Shown: piece after piece, positions 40,928 through 49,866 of the stretch
Layout of the letters: each line of letters begins with the position of its first letter
How positions within the stretch are numbered: position 1 is the first letter of the stretch
Source of the DNA: Ilyomonas sp965199845
GTDB lineage: Bacteria; Bacteroidota; Bacteroidia; Chitinophagales; Chitinophagaceae
DNA length: 64,000 nucleotides
Assembly: GCA_965199845.1 (NCBI GenBank)
Contig: CBDATZ010000058.1
Location: forward strand, 1-64,000
Direction of reading: 5' to 3'
The notes under the pieces: model-generated
Seen by the model: the letters and a program-made list of their open reading frames with translations, nothing else
The model's database searches: none
Told to the model about the DNA's origin: nothing
Program-made: the position numbers and the translations under genes

Positions 40928-42772
40928 TTAGTTTTCCAGTTGGCTCCACCATGTTTTCCTGAGTATCAGAATAACAAAAATCAATACTGCAATAACGATA
41001 AGTAAAGGAAACGGTTTTTCTAAAATTAAATACATGGGCAACAATCCTAAGCAGGTTTGACCAACGACGCCTACCAATACATTTCCCATATCTGACACAA
41101 ATCTTTTATTCGGCTTGAAAGAAGGACTTTCGGAAACGACAAGCTGATACACGGGTTGCCAAAAACCCCAGGGACGAACGGTGGTATAAAATGACTTCAA
41201 CAAGTCTATGTCAACAGCAGGTGCCGTATATGTTCCAGCAATACAACCAACAACGGAAATAATAAACAAAAGCGGCCAATTGTATAAATCTAACTGAAAG
41301 AAAAACTGTGGGTACCATTCTTTGCCATAGGGAAGAAGCAGGGCAGCTATAATGCCGCTTGCCATACCCCAGAAAAAGCCGTTTGCATTAAATCGCCACC
41401 AATACCATTTCAATACATTAGCAGCAATATAGCCGCCATACAAAGCATTCGCAATCCATTGCAAAGAGCTGTTTATATTTTTTACAAAATAGCCTAAGCT
41501 AATGCTGATCATCACAATTAAGGCACCCACAATATAATTCATGGACATTAGCTTTTTAGTAGTGGCTTTGGGGTTGATAAATTTCAGGTAAATATCATTG
41601 ATAATATAAGCCTGTGCAGCATTCAAAGTGCCGGAAAAAGTTCCCATAAAGGCACCCAGCAAAGAAGTCAATACCAATCCCAGAATACCTATGGGAAGAA
41701 AGCTGTTGATGGCTGCCGGTAAAATTTTTTCGAAGTCTGTATTATTAACACTTGACAAATTAAGCTGGTGATAATATAGCAATGCCAATACAACAACACC
41801 GGTAATCATAGCGTAGCGAACGGGGTATAAAAAGAGCGACATAAAGCCGGTCATTTTACTGGCTTCTTTTGGTGAGCGGGTTGACAGAACTTTTTGCATA
41901 TCATAGTTAGGTGCAGGTCCTGTAAATGAAGCAATGATGCCTTTAAACGTCATCATCATAAAAAATATACTAAAGAAAGAAAATCCATCATCATCAATCT
42001 TTTTAGCCGCATCAGGAATCATGTGCGACCAGTCTAACCCCAACCTTTTACCAAAGAAAGGGCTGCTCCAGCCATCAGGCACATTGAGGGTTTGTCCATG
42101 CAAATGAATCATTGCGATTACAGCAATAGAAATACAGGCAATCGTCATTACGCTATACTTTACCACGTCGTTAATCACAATACTATGCATACCGCCCAAT
42201 ACAGAATAAAAAGTGGCAAATAAGGTAAAGATGATACCATAAAAGTGCGGCACAAACTGAGGCGAAACGGCAAACGGAAGGTATGGCTGAACAAGCTGCC
42301 AGGGAATAAATATTTCTACAAATTTTCCTAACCCGATAAAGCCGTAAGCGAGAAACCCAAAGCAGCTTAACAAAGCAAAAATCACCACAATTGTATGCGA
42401 TGCTTTCACGCCTTTGCCTGATGTTCCAAAGCGCGTCGCCAGCCATTCAGCGCCTGTTGTAGCGTTGCTTCGGCGCAGCCATTTGCTTAAAAACATCATC
42501 ATAAAAATGGTGTTGAAAGATGGCCACAACCAGGGAATCCAGATGCTTTTAACACCATAAATAAAAAACAGCATTACCATCCACATAGTGCCGCTTACAT
42601 CAAACATATCTGATGCGTTGCTAAGACTCAATAAATACCACGGAAGTGACTTATCGCCCAACAGGTAACTTTCTTTGGTAGCACTTGCTTTTTTGCGAAG
42701 CATCCAACCAATGATAAGTGTACTGAGAAGATAAGTGATAATAATGGCAACATCAACCCATTGTAATTTCAT
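40928..42772 (-). CDS. sodium/solute symporter (SSS family)
   Basis: This 614-residue membrane protein has ~14-15 TM helices and belongs to the sodium:solute symporter family, probably importing a monosaccharide released by the neighbouring enzymes. Family features include the first helix VDVAIIITYLLSTLIIGWML, SLSNASDMFDVSGTMWM, RRSNATTGAEWLATRFG, GGMHSIVINDVVKY and LGAFMGTFSGTLNAAQAYIINDIYLKFI. It is longer than SglT types and has extra C-terminal helices. It lies between LacI and GH2 genes on the minus strand. The substrate cannot be told from the sequence. Confidence 0.88.
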   Translation of the reverse strand: MKLQWVDVAIIITYLLSTLIIGWMLRKKASATKESYLLGDKSLPWYLLSLSNASDMFDVSGTMWMVMLFFIYGVKSIWIPWLWPSFNTIFMMMFLSKWLRRSNATTGAEWLATRFGTSGKGVKASHTIVVIFALLSCFGFLAYGFIGLGKFVEIFIPWQLVQPYLPFAVSPQFVPHFYGIIFTLFATFYSVLGGMHSIVINDVVKYSVMTIACISIAVIAMIHLHGQTLNVPDGWSSPFFGKRLGLDWSHMIPDAAKKIDDDGFSFFSIFFMMMTFKGIIASFTGPAPNYDMQKVLSTRSPKEASKMTGFMSLFLYPVRYAMITGVVVLALLYYHQLNLSSVNNTDFEKILPAAINSFLPIGILGLVLTSLLGAFMGTFSGTLNAAQAYIINDIYLKFINPKATTKKLMSMNYIVGALIVMISISLGYFVKNINSSLQWIANALYGGYIAANVLKWYWWRFNANGFFWGMASGIIAALLLPYGKEWYPQFFFQLDLYNWPLLFIISVVGCIAGTYTAPAVDIDLLKSFYTTVRPWGFWQPVYQLVVSESPSFKPNKRFVSDMGNVLVGVVGQTCLGLLPMYLILEKPFPLLIVIAVLIFVILILRKTWWSQLEN

Positions 42773-42890
42773 GTTTTCAAAAAGTTGAATTTCTCACAAG
42801 CAATTGATGATTTATAACATAGAACAAGCACCTGTATAAAAGCAATTATTACATAGAGCTGAATGGGTGTATTGCATATTTTTTTCACAA

Positions 42891-43904
42891 TTAAACTGAA
42901 TTCCGGATAATCAATTCCGTAGGAATCACACGATTCATATCTATCTCTTTCCCGTTTGGTGATAACTGATGCATTAAGAGCTTTACTGCCGTTTCTGCTA
43001 TTTCCTGTACATTCTGTTTTATGGCTGTAATGGCTGGTTTGTAAAGCTCAAACACATCATGGTCATCAAAACAAATAACGGCTATATCCTGCGGAACTTT
43101 CAGTCCCAATTTATCTATACCAGCCAAACCATGTATTCCTAAATAATTAGTAGTAAAAAAGATGGCATCCAGTTCAGGATTGCTTTTAATAAAATGAGAA
43201 ATCAATTGCGCAGCATCTGTATGCGAAACTGTGTATGGTACTTTAAAAATGAAATCAGGATTGACCTCAATACCTTGCCTGGTAAGCGTTTGCGTATAGG
43301 CAGATTCGCGTTGCTGCGGATGCATCAGTGGAAAATCTGACGTAACAAGACCAATATTCCGGTATCCTTTTTCGATAAAATAATCAAGTGCTTCCGAAGC
43401 GCCTGCAATATTATCTGAGAGAACATAAGGCGCCGGAAGCGAGGGAAAATAACGGTCTATCAAAACAACAGGTTGCTTAATTTTTAAGAGATCGCTTACG
43501 CCTTTTTCCATGCCGGCTGTCGGGCTAATGAGGTAACCATCAACCTGTCTTTGAAACAAAAGATTAATCAACTGGTTTCCTCTCTCCGTATTATTTTCTG
43601 TACTGCAATACAACACGTGATAACCAAATTTTTCTGCTTCATCTTCAATGGCTCTGGCAAGGTTGGCAAAGAATACGTTTGAAATATCTTCGATAATCAA
43701 ACCGAGAATTTTAGAACTACCTGTCCGTAAACTTACTGCCACCTGGTTCGGCTTATACCCGGCTTCTTCTGCCACTTTCCGGATCTTTTCAGCTAATGTC
43801 TGACTGATACGTCCTTGCTTAGCTTTATCGTTTAATACAAGCGATACGGTTGATGGAGCTACGCCTGCCAGTTTCGCAATGTCCTTGATAGAAACTTCTT
43901 TCAT
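42891..43904 (-). CDS. LacI-family transcriptional regulator
   Basis: This 337-residue regulator has the LacI HTH and hinge (VSIKDIAKLAGVAPSTVSLVLNDKAKQGRIS) and a periplasmic-binding-like effector domain (ILGLIIEDISNVFFANLARAIEDEA, VDGYLISPT, VVLIDRYFPSLPAPYVLSDN, CFDDHDVFELYKPAITAI). It is the first gene of the run with symporter, GH2 and GH78 and likely controls them in response to a sugar. The candidate site AAACCGGAAACCGGTTT is at 40784. Full-length and intact. Confidence 0.92.
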   Translation of the reverse strand: MKEVSIKDIAKLAGVAPSTVSLVLNDKAKQGRISQTLAEKIRKVAEEAGYKPNQVAVSLRTGSSKILGLIIEDISNVFFANLARAIEDEAEKFGYHVLYCSTENNTERGNQLINLLFQRQVDGYLISPTAGMEKGVSDLLKIKQPVVLIDRYFPSLPAPYVLSDNIAGASEALDYFIEKGYRNIGLVTSDFPLMHPQQRESAYTQTLTRQGIEVNPDFIFKVPYTVSHTDAAQLISHFIKSNPELDAIFFTTNYLGIHGLAGIDKLGLKVPQDIAVICFDDHDVFELYKPAITAIKQNVQEIAETAVKLLMHQLSPNGKEIDMNRVIPTELIIRNSV

Positions 43905-44359
43905 TAATATCCTGCTTACTTGTATAAATATAAGTTAGTCTTTTAATATAGGTTAAAGATTGGTCTTCTGTTTTCATCATACATGACTGCATATAGAGGT
44001 TCACATTGCAATACGTTACTTACTTTTTTTGTATGATGTTACAATTATAACTATAGTTCTGCTCTGGTTAAAAGATCATTGCTGAGTATTTCATTTTGAT
44101 GTTGCTTTATGGCTTTATGTGTGATTGATTCAGCGGCAGAACTACAAGTTTGAAACAAACAGCGCCTGTCGTAACAATAATTGTTTATGGCAAGCCTGGT
44201 ACGCTTATATCTTATCACTTTTGTCAGGCAAAACCTCTATTGTATGTCAGGTAATAATTAAAGGAAATACGATTTGATTTACCTGATATACAAGTGACAT
44301 TGTAATGATTGCAAAATAAATTAATTATTATTGTTTGTATTAAAATATCACCTGTAAAT
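43905..44359. other. divergent intergenic region LacI / esterase
   Basis: About 455 AT-rich bases between the divergent LacI and esterase genes must hold their promoters. I see no gene, tRNA or convincing operator here, and no second CCGG-centred palindrome like that at 40784. Confidence 0.4.
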
Positions 44360-45196
44360 ATGACTTACACGTACCAAAAATTGTATTGCCTGTTCTTGTT
44401 GTTTAGTTTGCTGACTTTGACTGTTAATGCTGCTACCGTTGACACAGCCAGCACATACAGTGCTTCTATGAAAAAGAACATTAAAGCAGTCGTGATTATG
44501 CCTGATAATTATTCTAAAAAAGCGACTTACCCGGTTGTTTATTTATTGCATGGATACAGTGGCAATTATGCCGATTGGATAACAAAAGTGCCTGCTATAA
44601 AAAAGTTATCAGACCAATACAATGTAATCATAGTTTGCGCTGACGGAAATTTTGGAAGCTGGTATTTTGACAGTCCTGTAGATTCTTCATGGCGCTACGA
44701 AACGTATGTATCTAAAGAGTTAGTGAATTATGTAGATGACCATTATGCAACCATCAAAGACCGGAAAAGCAGAGCTATTACAGGCTTGAGTATGGGCGGT
44801 CATGGTGCTTTGTATCTTGCCTTTAAACACCAGGATATGTTCGGCGCGGCAGGCAGTATGAGCGGCGGTGTTGACATTCGCCCGTTTCCTCTAAACTGGA
44901 ATCTTTCAGATCGTTTGGGAACGTATAAAGATCATCCTGATAACTGGGAAAAGAATACAGTTACCAACCTGCTTTATCTCTTGACGCCCGGTTCTTTATC
45001 CATCACTTTTGATTGTGGTAAAGACGACTTTTTTTATGGTGTAAATAAAACGCTGGATGAAAAATTATGGGAGCGAAATATACCGCATGATTTTACTGTG
45101 CGACCCGGCGGTCATACCTGGGAATATTGGGCAAATTCAATACAATACCAGATGGTGTTTTTCAATAACTATTTTCATTCTGCTGATAAGAAATGA
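44360..45196 (+). CDS. secreted CE1-like esterase (esterase D / feruloyl-esterase-like)
   Basis: This ~278-residue alpha/beta hydrolase is of the putative-esterase family (PF00756-like). The start is at ATG 44360 (MTYTYQKLYCLFLLFS...), preferred over the upstream 44309 because it gives a clear signal peptide ending near LTVNA. Visible are LLHGYSGNYADW (oxyanion region), the nucleophile GLSMGGHGALYLA and the catalytic His in RPGGHTWEYW, with Asp in FDCGKDDFF. Members of this family remove acyl groups from polysaccharides or hydrolyse simple esters. It lies next to glycan-degrading genes, so deacylation of the same glycan is likely (inference). Confidence 0.88.
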   Translation: MTYTYQKLYCLFLLFSLLTLTVNAATVDTASTYSASMKKNIKAVVIMPDNYSKKATYPVVYLLHGYSGNYADWITKVPAIKKLSDQYNVIIVCADGNFGSWYFDSPVDSSWRYETYVSKELVNYVDDHYATIKDRKSRAITGLSMGGHGALYLAFKHQDMFGAAGSMSGGVDIRPFPLNWNLSDRLGTYKDHPDNWEKNTVTNLLYLLTPGSLSITFDCGKDDFFYGVNKTLDEKLWERNIPHDFTVRPGGHTWEYWANSIQYQMVFFNNYFHSADKK

Positions 45197-45201
45197 AACA
45201 C

Positions 45202-45280
45202 GTAAAAAATTCAAAAGTAAAAATGCAAAACGGAAGATAGCATGTGTTCAATACATCGTTTTTTACTTTTGAATTTTTAC
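45202..45280. repeat. AT-rich inverted repeat, family copy 2 (possible convergent terminator)
   Basis: The left arm 45202-45224 (AATTCAAAAGTAAAAA core) pairs with the right arm 45259-45280 (TTTTTACTTTTGAATT core) almost perfectly around a ~35-base loop. It shares the ACATCG-TTTTT junction and arm sequence with 3915-4002. Here it lies between convergent genes (esterase and GH38) and could end both transcripts. Confidence 0.65.
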
Positions 45281-45287
45281 TTTTCGT

Positions 45288-47843
45288 TTATCCATGTTTT
45301 GCGTTTACCAAACGGATTGTTCTGATGCCGAAACGTGGAATTGATAATTTGATTTTTGTTTGTTCCGAAACTGAATTTTTATTTTCGAAACTTTGTATGA
45401 CTTGATTATTTAATTGAATAAATTCTGCTTTATCTGTCTTGCAATTGAACTTCAGTTCATGCTCTTTATCATCACCTTCGGCATTGTAAATTCTAACCAA
45501 TAAATCATCGCCTTCATAAGTTAAAGATGTAATCTGCCAGCCGGTTTTACTAACATCAACCAATGACTGTTGTGTGCCTGCAGTTTTGTTAGAAGCTGTT
45601 ACAAACAAAGGATTATTCCAGCGTTCTGTTTGTTCATTCAGCGCCACTTTATCCCAGGTTCCGGCATGAGGAATCAATGCATAATGGATGTTGGTAGCGC
45701 TGTCTGTTTTATAGTTGCGCCCCCACAACCCGACACCCGCATATTGTACCGTTAATCCCAACGGAAAATTGTCTCCGTGTATATAGCTTGTGGTATGATC
45801 TGTAAGCAATGCGAAGCCGTATTTTTTATCGCCATCCAATACATCAACCCAATTTAAAATAATGTTGTTTTTAATACTATCCCAACGATTGAAAAAGGTA
45901 TTGTTCAGCTTGCTTTCCGTTATATCGAACGGTGCATCTTTATATACCTGTTGCTGTTTCAGCGAAAGCGGAAATACGGCAATCAGTTTACTGGTGTCGT
46001 TGTAAAAAGCTTTATGTAAATCCTTCGCATCAAAGTCGGAATCCTGTTTATAATCTTCGCCCACCTGAAGATTCTTTGCATAATCAATATGAAGGTTGCA
46101 ATCTATAATATCATCAGCTTGCGTTAATTGAATTGTTTGTGTATATGTGTGAGAAGCAATTGTTCCTTTTACTTCTAATTGTATTCTCGCCGGTCCGTTC
46201 TCGATGATCGAAACCGATGCTTTATGATCTGTGCTGGTTAGCAATCCGCCATCTTTATAAAAATTTCCCCGCAATGTATTGAAGCCTTCCTTTTTACTAT
46301 CTGCGAATTCTTTGTTGTTTAATTTTTTTGCAACTAAACTTGTAATAGAACCACCTTTTGCAGGATTTACAATGACTCTATACAAGTCGGTTTCTAACTG
46401 GTAAGTGCCATTTTTCAACAACTGAATTTTCGCTCCCGCTTGGTAATCGTTTTGGCTATTCGAAACATCAAAAATTGCGTAGCCCATTGCAGGAACTTTA
46501 GCTTTACATAGTAGCTGTTTTACTCCGTTGCTATCGGTGATTACTTGCAATGTATGGTTTGTTTTATTCTTGTTTTCAACCCACGATGCAGGAATGTTTA
46601 TCCATTCTTCCCTGTCAACACCAGATGTATTGTACACAGCAATAAAAGAAGCCTGATCGCCTGTTAATGCGTCTTCAGATTGCTGTATAATATTATCGCT
46701 TTTGCTATTGGTATATTCTGTCCATTGCTTCACATAATCAGCCCAGGTATGCCCGGGTTTTCCATTGTAAGGCACAATCCAGCAATCGTGATGCTGTGAT
46801 AACAACAACGTTCGCCAGGCAGCATCAATACTATCTTTTGGATAGGGAACATCTGCATACAGCTTTGCCAAAGAAGCCATTTTTTCCGCTTCGATAATTT
46901 TGTTTTCAGAAGTTCTTACCTGCTGCGCAATACGCTGCAATACCTGCGATCCCCACACCAAACTTACCTGTACATCTTCCTGCGAAAGATGCCAATTTTC
47001 AGTGCTGTTTTTAGAGGCAACATTTGCAAAATAAATGCGCCAGGTTGTGTATTCTGTTGTACTGCTTTTGTGTCTTCCCAGCCATCTTCCATTGCGCCAG
47101 CCGGCATCCTGCAAACACATACCGATCGGCTTTTGAACACCTTGTTGAAAAGCTGCATTAATATAGTCCGGCGCATTGTTCCAGGCAGTTGTTTGCCAGG
47201 TAGAATTTGGCTCTAACGCTTCGCTTGCGTAGCGTGGAACTGTGATGATATTTGTACCATCCGGACCGATCCAGTTTACCGTTTCACCACCATGCGCTCT
47301 TGTATAACCACCCCAGCAAGTATTTGGATTTTTCAATACAGCATTTGTAAAACCCAATGATGTCAGTATCTGTGGTAAAGCGCTCGTAAAGCAGGGTTCT
47401 TCCGATGAATACGTTGTAAAGATTACTGACGGAAAATGCTGCTTCAATTTCTTCATGCCATATTGAAACTGCCGGATTGTGCTTTCGCCGGAGACGGGAA
47501 ACAAATAACTCTGAGCATAAGATGGATTGGTGTATTCGATACGACCATTGATAGATTGATCAGCAAATAGTTTTTGAAAAGCAGCATATCCTTGCGGATC
47601 GTTTTTTTGAACCGTGTCCCAGGTTTCGGGCTCTATTTCCAGGTTAATTTTCCAGTCTTTATATTGGTTCAAAGTATCAGTCATCAACTGCGTAACGTAC
47701 ATCGGATAATGACCGTAAATACCACCATGATAGCCATCTGCAAACCAGGTTGTTTGCGCAAAGCTGCTATTGTTGATCAGTAAAATAATTATTGATACAA
47801 CAATGTAGAAAGAATGTTTACATGTACTCCGTTTTATCATCAA
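45288..47843 (-). CDS. GH38-like alpha-mannosidase
   Basis: This 851-residue secreted enzyme (signal MKRSTCKHSFYIVVSIIILL-like, ending SSFAQ) has GH38 N-terminal alpha/beta layout. Features include YHGGIYGHYP (metal-binding His region), NLEIEPETWDTV, YTNPSYAQSYLFPVSGES, an acidic nucleophile region and LLLSQHHDCWIVPYN (the Q-H-H-D zinc-ligand motif). A long C-terminal beta-sandwich (GGSITSLVAKKLNNKEF, GVGLWGRNYK) follows. GH38 enzymes are retaining alpha-mannosidases. It fits the surrounding GH92 and GH2 genes in stripping mannose. Full length, with no damage. Confidence 0.85.
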   Translation of the reverse strand: MMIKRSTCKHSFYIVVSIIILLINNSSFAQTTWFADGYHGGIYGHYPMYVTQLMTDTLNQYKDWKINLEIEPETWDTVQKNDPQGYAAFQKLFADQSINGRIEYTNPSYAQSYLFPVSGESTIRQFQYGMKKLKQHFPSVIFTTYSSEEPCFTSALPQILTSLGFTNAVLKNPNTCWGGYTRAHGGETVNWIGPDGTNIITVPRYASEALEPNSTWQTTAWNNAPDYINAAFQQGVQKPIGMCLQDAGWRNGRWLGRHKSSTTEYTTWRIYFANVASKNSTENWHLSQEDVQVSLVWGSQVLQRIAQQVRTSENKIIEAEKMASLAKLYADVPYPKDSIDAAWRTLLLSQHHDCWIVPYNGKPGHTWADYVKQWTEYTNSKSDNIIQQSEDALTGDQASFIAVYNTSGVDREEWINIPASWVENKNKTNHTLQVITDSNGVKQLLCKAKVPAMGYAIFDVSNSQNDYQAGAKIQLLKNGTYQLETDLYRVIVNPAKGGSITSLVAKKLNNKEFADSKKEGFNTLRGNFYKDGGLLTSTDHKASVSIIENGPARIQLEVKGTIASHTYTQTIQLTQADDIIDCNLHIDYAKNLQVGEDYKQDSDFDAKDLHKAFYNDTSKLIAVFPLSLKQQQVYKDAPFDITESKLNNTFFNRWDSIKNNIILNWVDVLDGDKKYGFALLTDHTTSYIHGDNFPLGLTVQYAGVGLWGRNYKTDSATNIHYALIPHAGTWDKVALNEQTERWNNPLFVTASNKTAGTQQSLVDVSKTGWQITSLTYEGDDLLVRIYNAEGDDKEHELKFNCKTDKAEFIQLNNQVIQSFENKNSVSEQTKIKLSIPRFGIRTIRLVNAKHG

Positions 47844-47958
47844 TCAATCTCTTTAAGTAAATATAATAAAGGGGCAAGAATGCCCCTTACTTTGCTTGTT
47901 TATTATAAAAAGTAAAGTTGTTGTTACAATATAAAATGAAAAACAAAGCAGATCCCGT

Positions 47959-49353
47959 TTAATCTATTTGCTGTACTACAATTTTATGCGCAACCGGCTT
48001 TGCCATTTTGTACATTTCCTCACGCATATCATCCATTTGTTTCTGAATTTTTTCTCTTGCGCTTTGCAATCTCACCTCGGTGTAAGCGTCTTTTTTGCTG
48101 GCTACAAAGAAGTCTTTTTTCGCCGCATTCACTACCGAATCTAACGAAGCTTCGCTGTCATTAAACAACATGCCTTTGGCATTCAGGTAATCAAAGTTTA
48201 CCCAGAAATAAGCCCGTATTTTATCTTCTAATGCTTTATGCTGCAACTGCACTTCCATGATGGCTTTTGCCTGCTTGTATTGCGGTGTGTTGGTAAGCGT
48301 GGCAAGATTAATTCCTTCGCTTAATTGTTGCGCAGTGCATTTTGTAACTTCATTGCTGTCTATAACGATGTGATAAGTTTTGCCTTTCAAACCCTTTACG
48401 GCGAGCATTTCTTCATTAAATTCTTTCATAAACGGAATCACATCCAACGCTTCATTTTGCTTTTGCGGATTGCCCCAGATTCTCGCTGTTGTATCAATTG
48501 GAAAAGGAAGCGATTTAGCGAGATAAGTAAATGAAACAATATTGTTTTTTGAAGATAAATTTGATATGGAGCAATTAGCAGATTGCACTATTTTATTTTT
48601 AGTTGCATCAATGCTGATATTGGCTATCGGTTGATTGTCTAATCCTTGCGCTTTTAAAAATAAATACGCCATTACAAAGTGTCCCGCATTGCCCGGATGA
48701 ATCCTGTCAGGTCCGGTTAATGTGTACGCAGAATCGTCTTTTTGCTTTGCTTGTTCCAGCGTCGTCATCGGGTGAAATAAATCTACATAAGCCCAGTTGT
48801 CTTTGGCAGCACCTTCTTTCTGAAAAGAAGCAATCTGATCCATCGTTTTCCATTTACCCGGAAAATAATTCTTCTCATTTTTTACCGTTTCATCATACGG
48901 CGACGAGGTCATCATAATCTTTTTTATATTGGGTAAAGCATTCAGCTTTTGTTCAATCATTTGATAGCTTTTCAATGATGTGTCAACGGCTGATTGCCGG
49001 ATACTATCAACCTTATCCTTGTGCATGCTATATTCAAAATACCGGCTGTCGTTCATACCGAATGTTATAACAATAACATTTGGCTTTTTTGCCAGTATAT
49101 CACCATCAAGGCGCGTATAAATTTGCTTCGCAACATCGCCACCCACGCCGCCATTCATCACGTCCAATTTCCTGTCGGGAAAGTGAGTGATGTAATACAG
49201 CCAGACATAATTTTCGTAAAAGCCTGCTTCGGTTATACTATTGCCCGCAAAGATGATGCGGTCGCCTGCGGTAAAAGGAGCCGGATTTTTTTGAGAAAAA
49301 GCGAATGTTTTAACCCAAAGCAGTAAGAATAAAAAAAGACTTTTCCTGTTCAT
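47959..49353 (-). CDS. secreted SGNH/GDSL hydrolase
   Basis: This 464-residue exported protein (signal SLFLFLLLWVKTFAFSQ) has an SGNH fold. Block I is FAGNSITEAGF (nucleophile Ser), block II GGVGGDVA, block III FGMNDS (Asn) and block V DRIHPGNAGH (Asp-His). A ~200-residue C-terminal extension of beta and helical character follows. Such proteins are carbohydrate esterases or lipases. Placed beside GH38 and GH92 genes it may deacetylate side groups. It lies downstream of nothing on its strand and is divergent to GH92. Confidence 0.85.
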   Translation of the reverse strand: MNRKSLFLFLLLWVKTFAFSQKNPAPFTAGDRIIFAGNSITEAGFYENYVWLYYITHFPDRKLDVMNGGVGGDVAKQIYTRLDGDILAKKPNVIVITFGMNDSRYFEYSMHKDKVDSIRQSAVDTSLKSYQMIEQKLNALPNIKKIMMTSSPYDETVKNEKNYFPGKWKTMDQIASFQKEGAAKDNWAYVDLFHPMTTLEQAKQKDDSAYTLTGPDRIHPGNAGHFVMAYLFLKAQGLDNQPIANISIDATKNKIVQSANCSISNLSSKNNIVSFTYLAKSLPFPIDTTARIWGNPQKQNEALDVIPFMKEFNEEMLAVKGLKGKTYHIVIDSNEVTKCTAQQLSEGINLATLTNTPQYKQAKAIMEVQLQHKALEDKIRAYFWVNFDYLNAKGMLFNDSEASLDSVVNAAKKDFFVASKKDAYTEVRLQSAREKIQKQMDDMREEMYKMAKPVAHKIVVQQID

Positions 49354-49549
49354 GCAATCTGATAAAAATGTTATTAATAAGTATCGGAGACATGCGTTTA
49401 CCTCTATCCGTTTTTGTTGTTAATTGTGTTTTACAGTAGAAAAACATTATTACCCGGCAAAAAATATTTTCATTGATAGTGGCAACAGGTTCTATGAGTG
49501 ACAAGATGATAGCCGGAAGCAAGATAAAAATGTTTTTATTTTCTCGTTG

Positions 49550-49820
49550 ATTTACATTGCCAGAACAATAATAAAAAGTAGCGAATGTGATTGCGCAGTC
49601 TTTCCAAATCCTGCACATGAATCTGTATATGTAATGATTGCCAGCGATATGAATGATAAAGTGAATGCTTTAGTTACAGACATAAAAGGTGTTGTTGTAA
49701 CCAGGAAATGACAGCCGTAACTGCCAGTAACAGTAGGTGCGTATTGCATATCAACAAGAAGCTTGCAGCGAGGTTATAAACTCTTCATGTAAAAGGAAGC
49801 AGCCGGATGAAAATGTGAGA
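49550..49820 (+). pseudogene. relic of a T9SS type A C-terminal sorting domain
   Basis: The frame reads SSECDCAVFPNPAHESVYVM, then IASDMNDKVNALVTDIKG, VVVTRK and a stop. A second frame continues MTAVTASNSRCVLHINKKLA, a stop codon, and TLHVKGSSRMKM. This is the Type A sorting domain pattern (FPNP, hydrophobic strand, D-x-x-G, then Y-x-L-x-V-x-x-x). It shows that a longer secreted protein once ended here and that its upstream part is gone. The rest of the 49354-49866 gap shows no gene. Confidence 0.6.
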
Positions 49821-49866
49821 GTGAAGATTAATTAATTTGTAGAAGACATACAACATTGCTTAGTTC

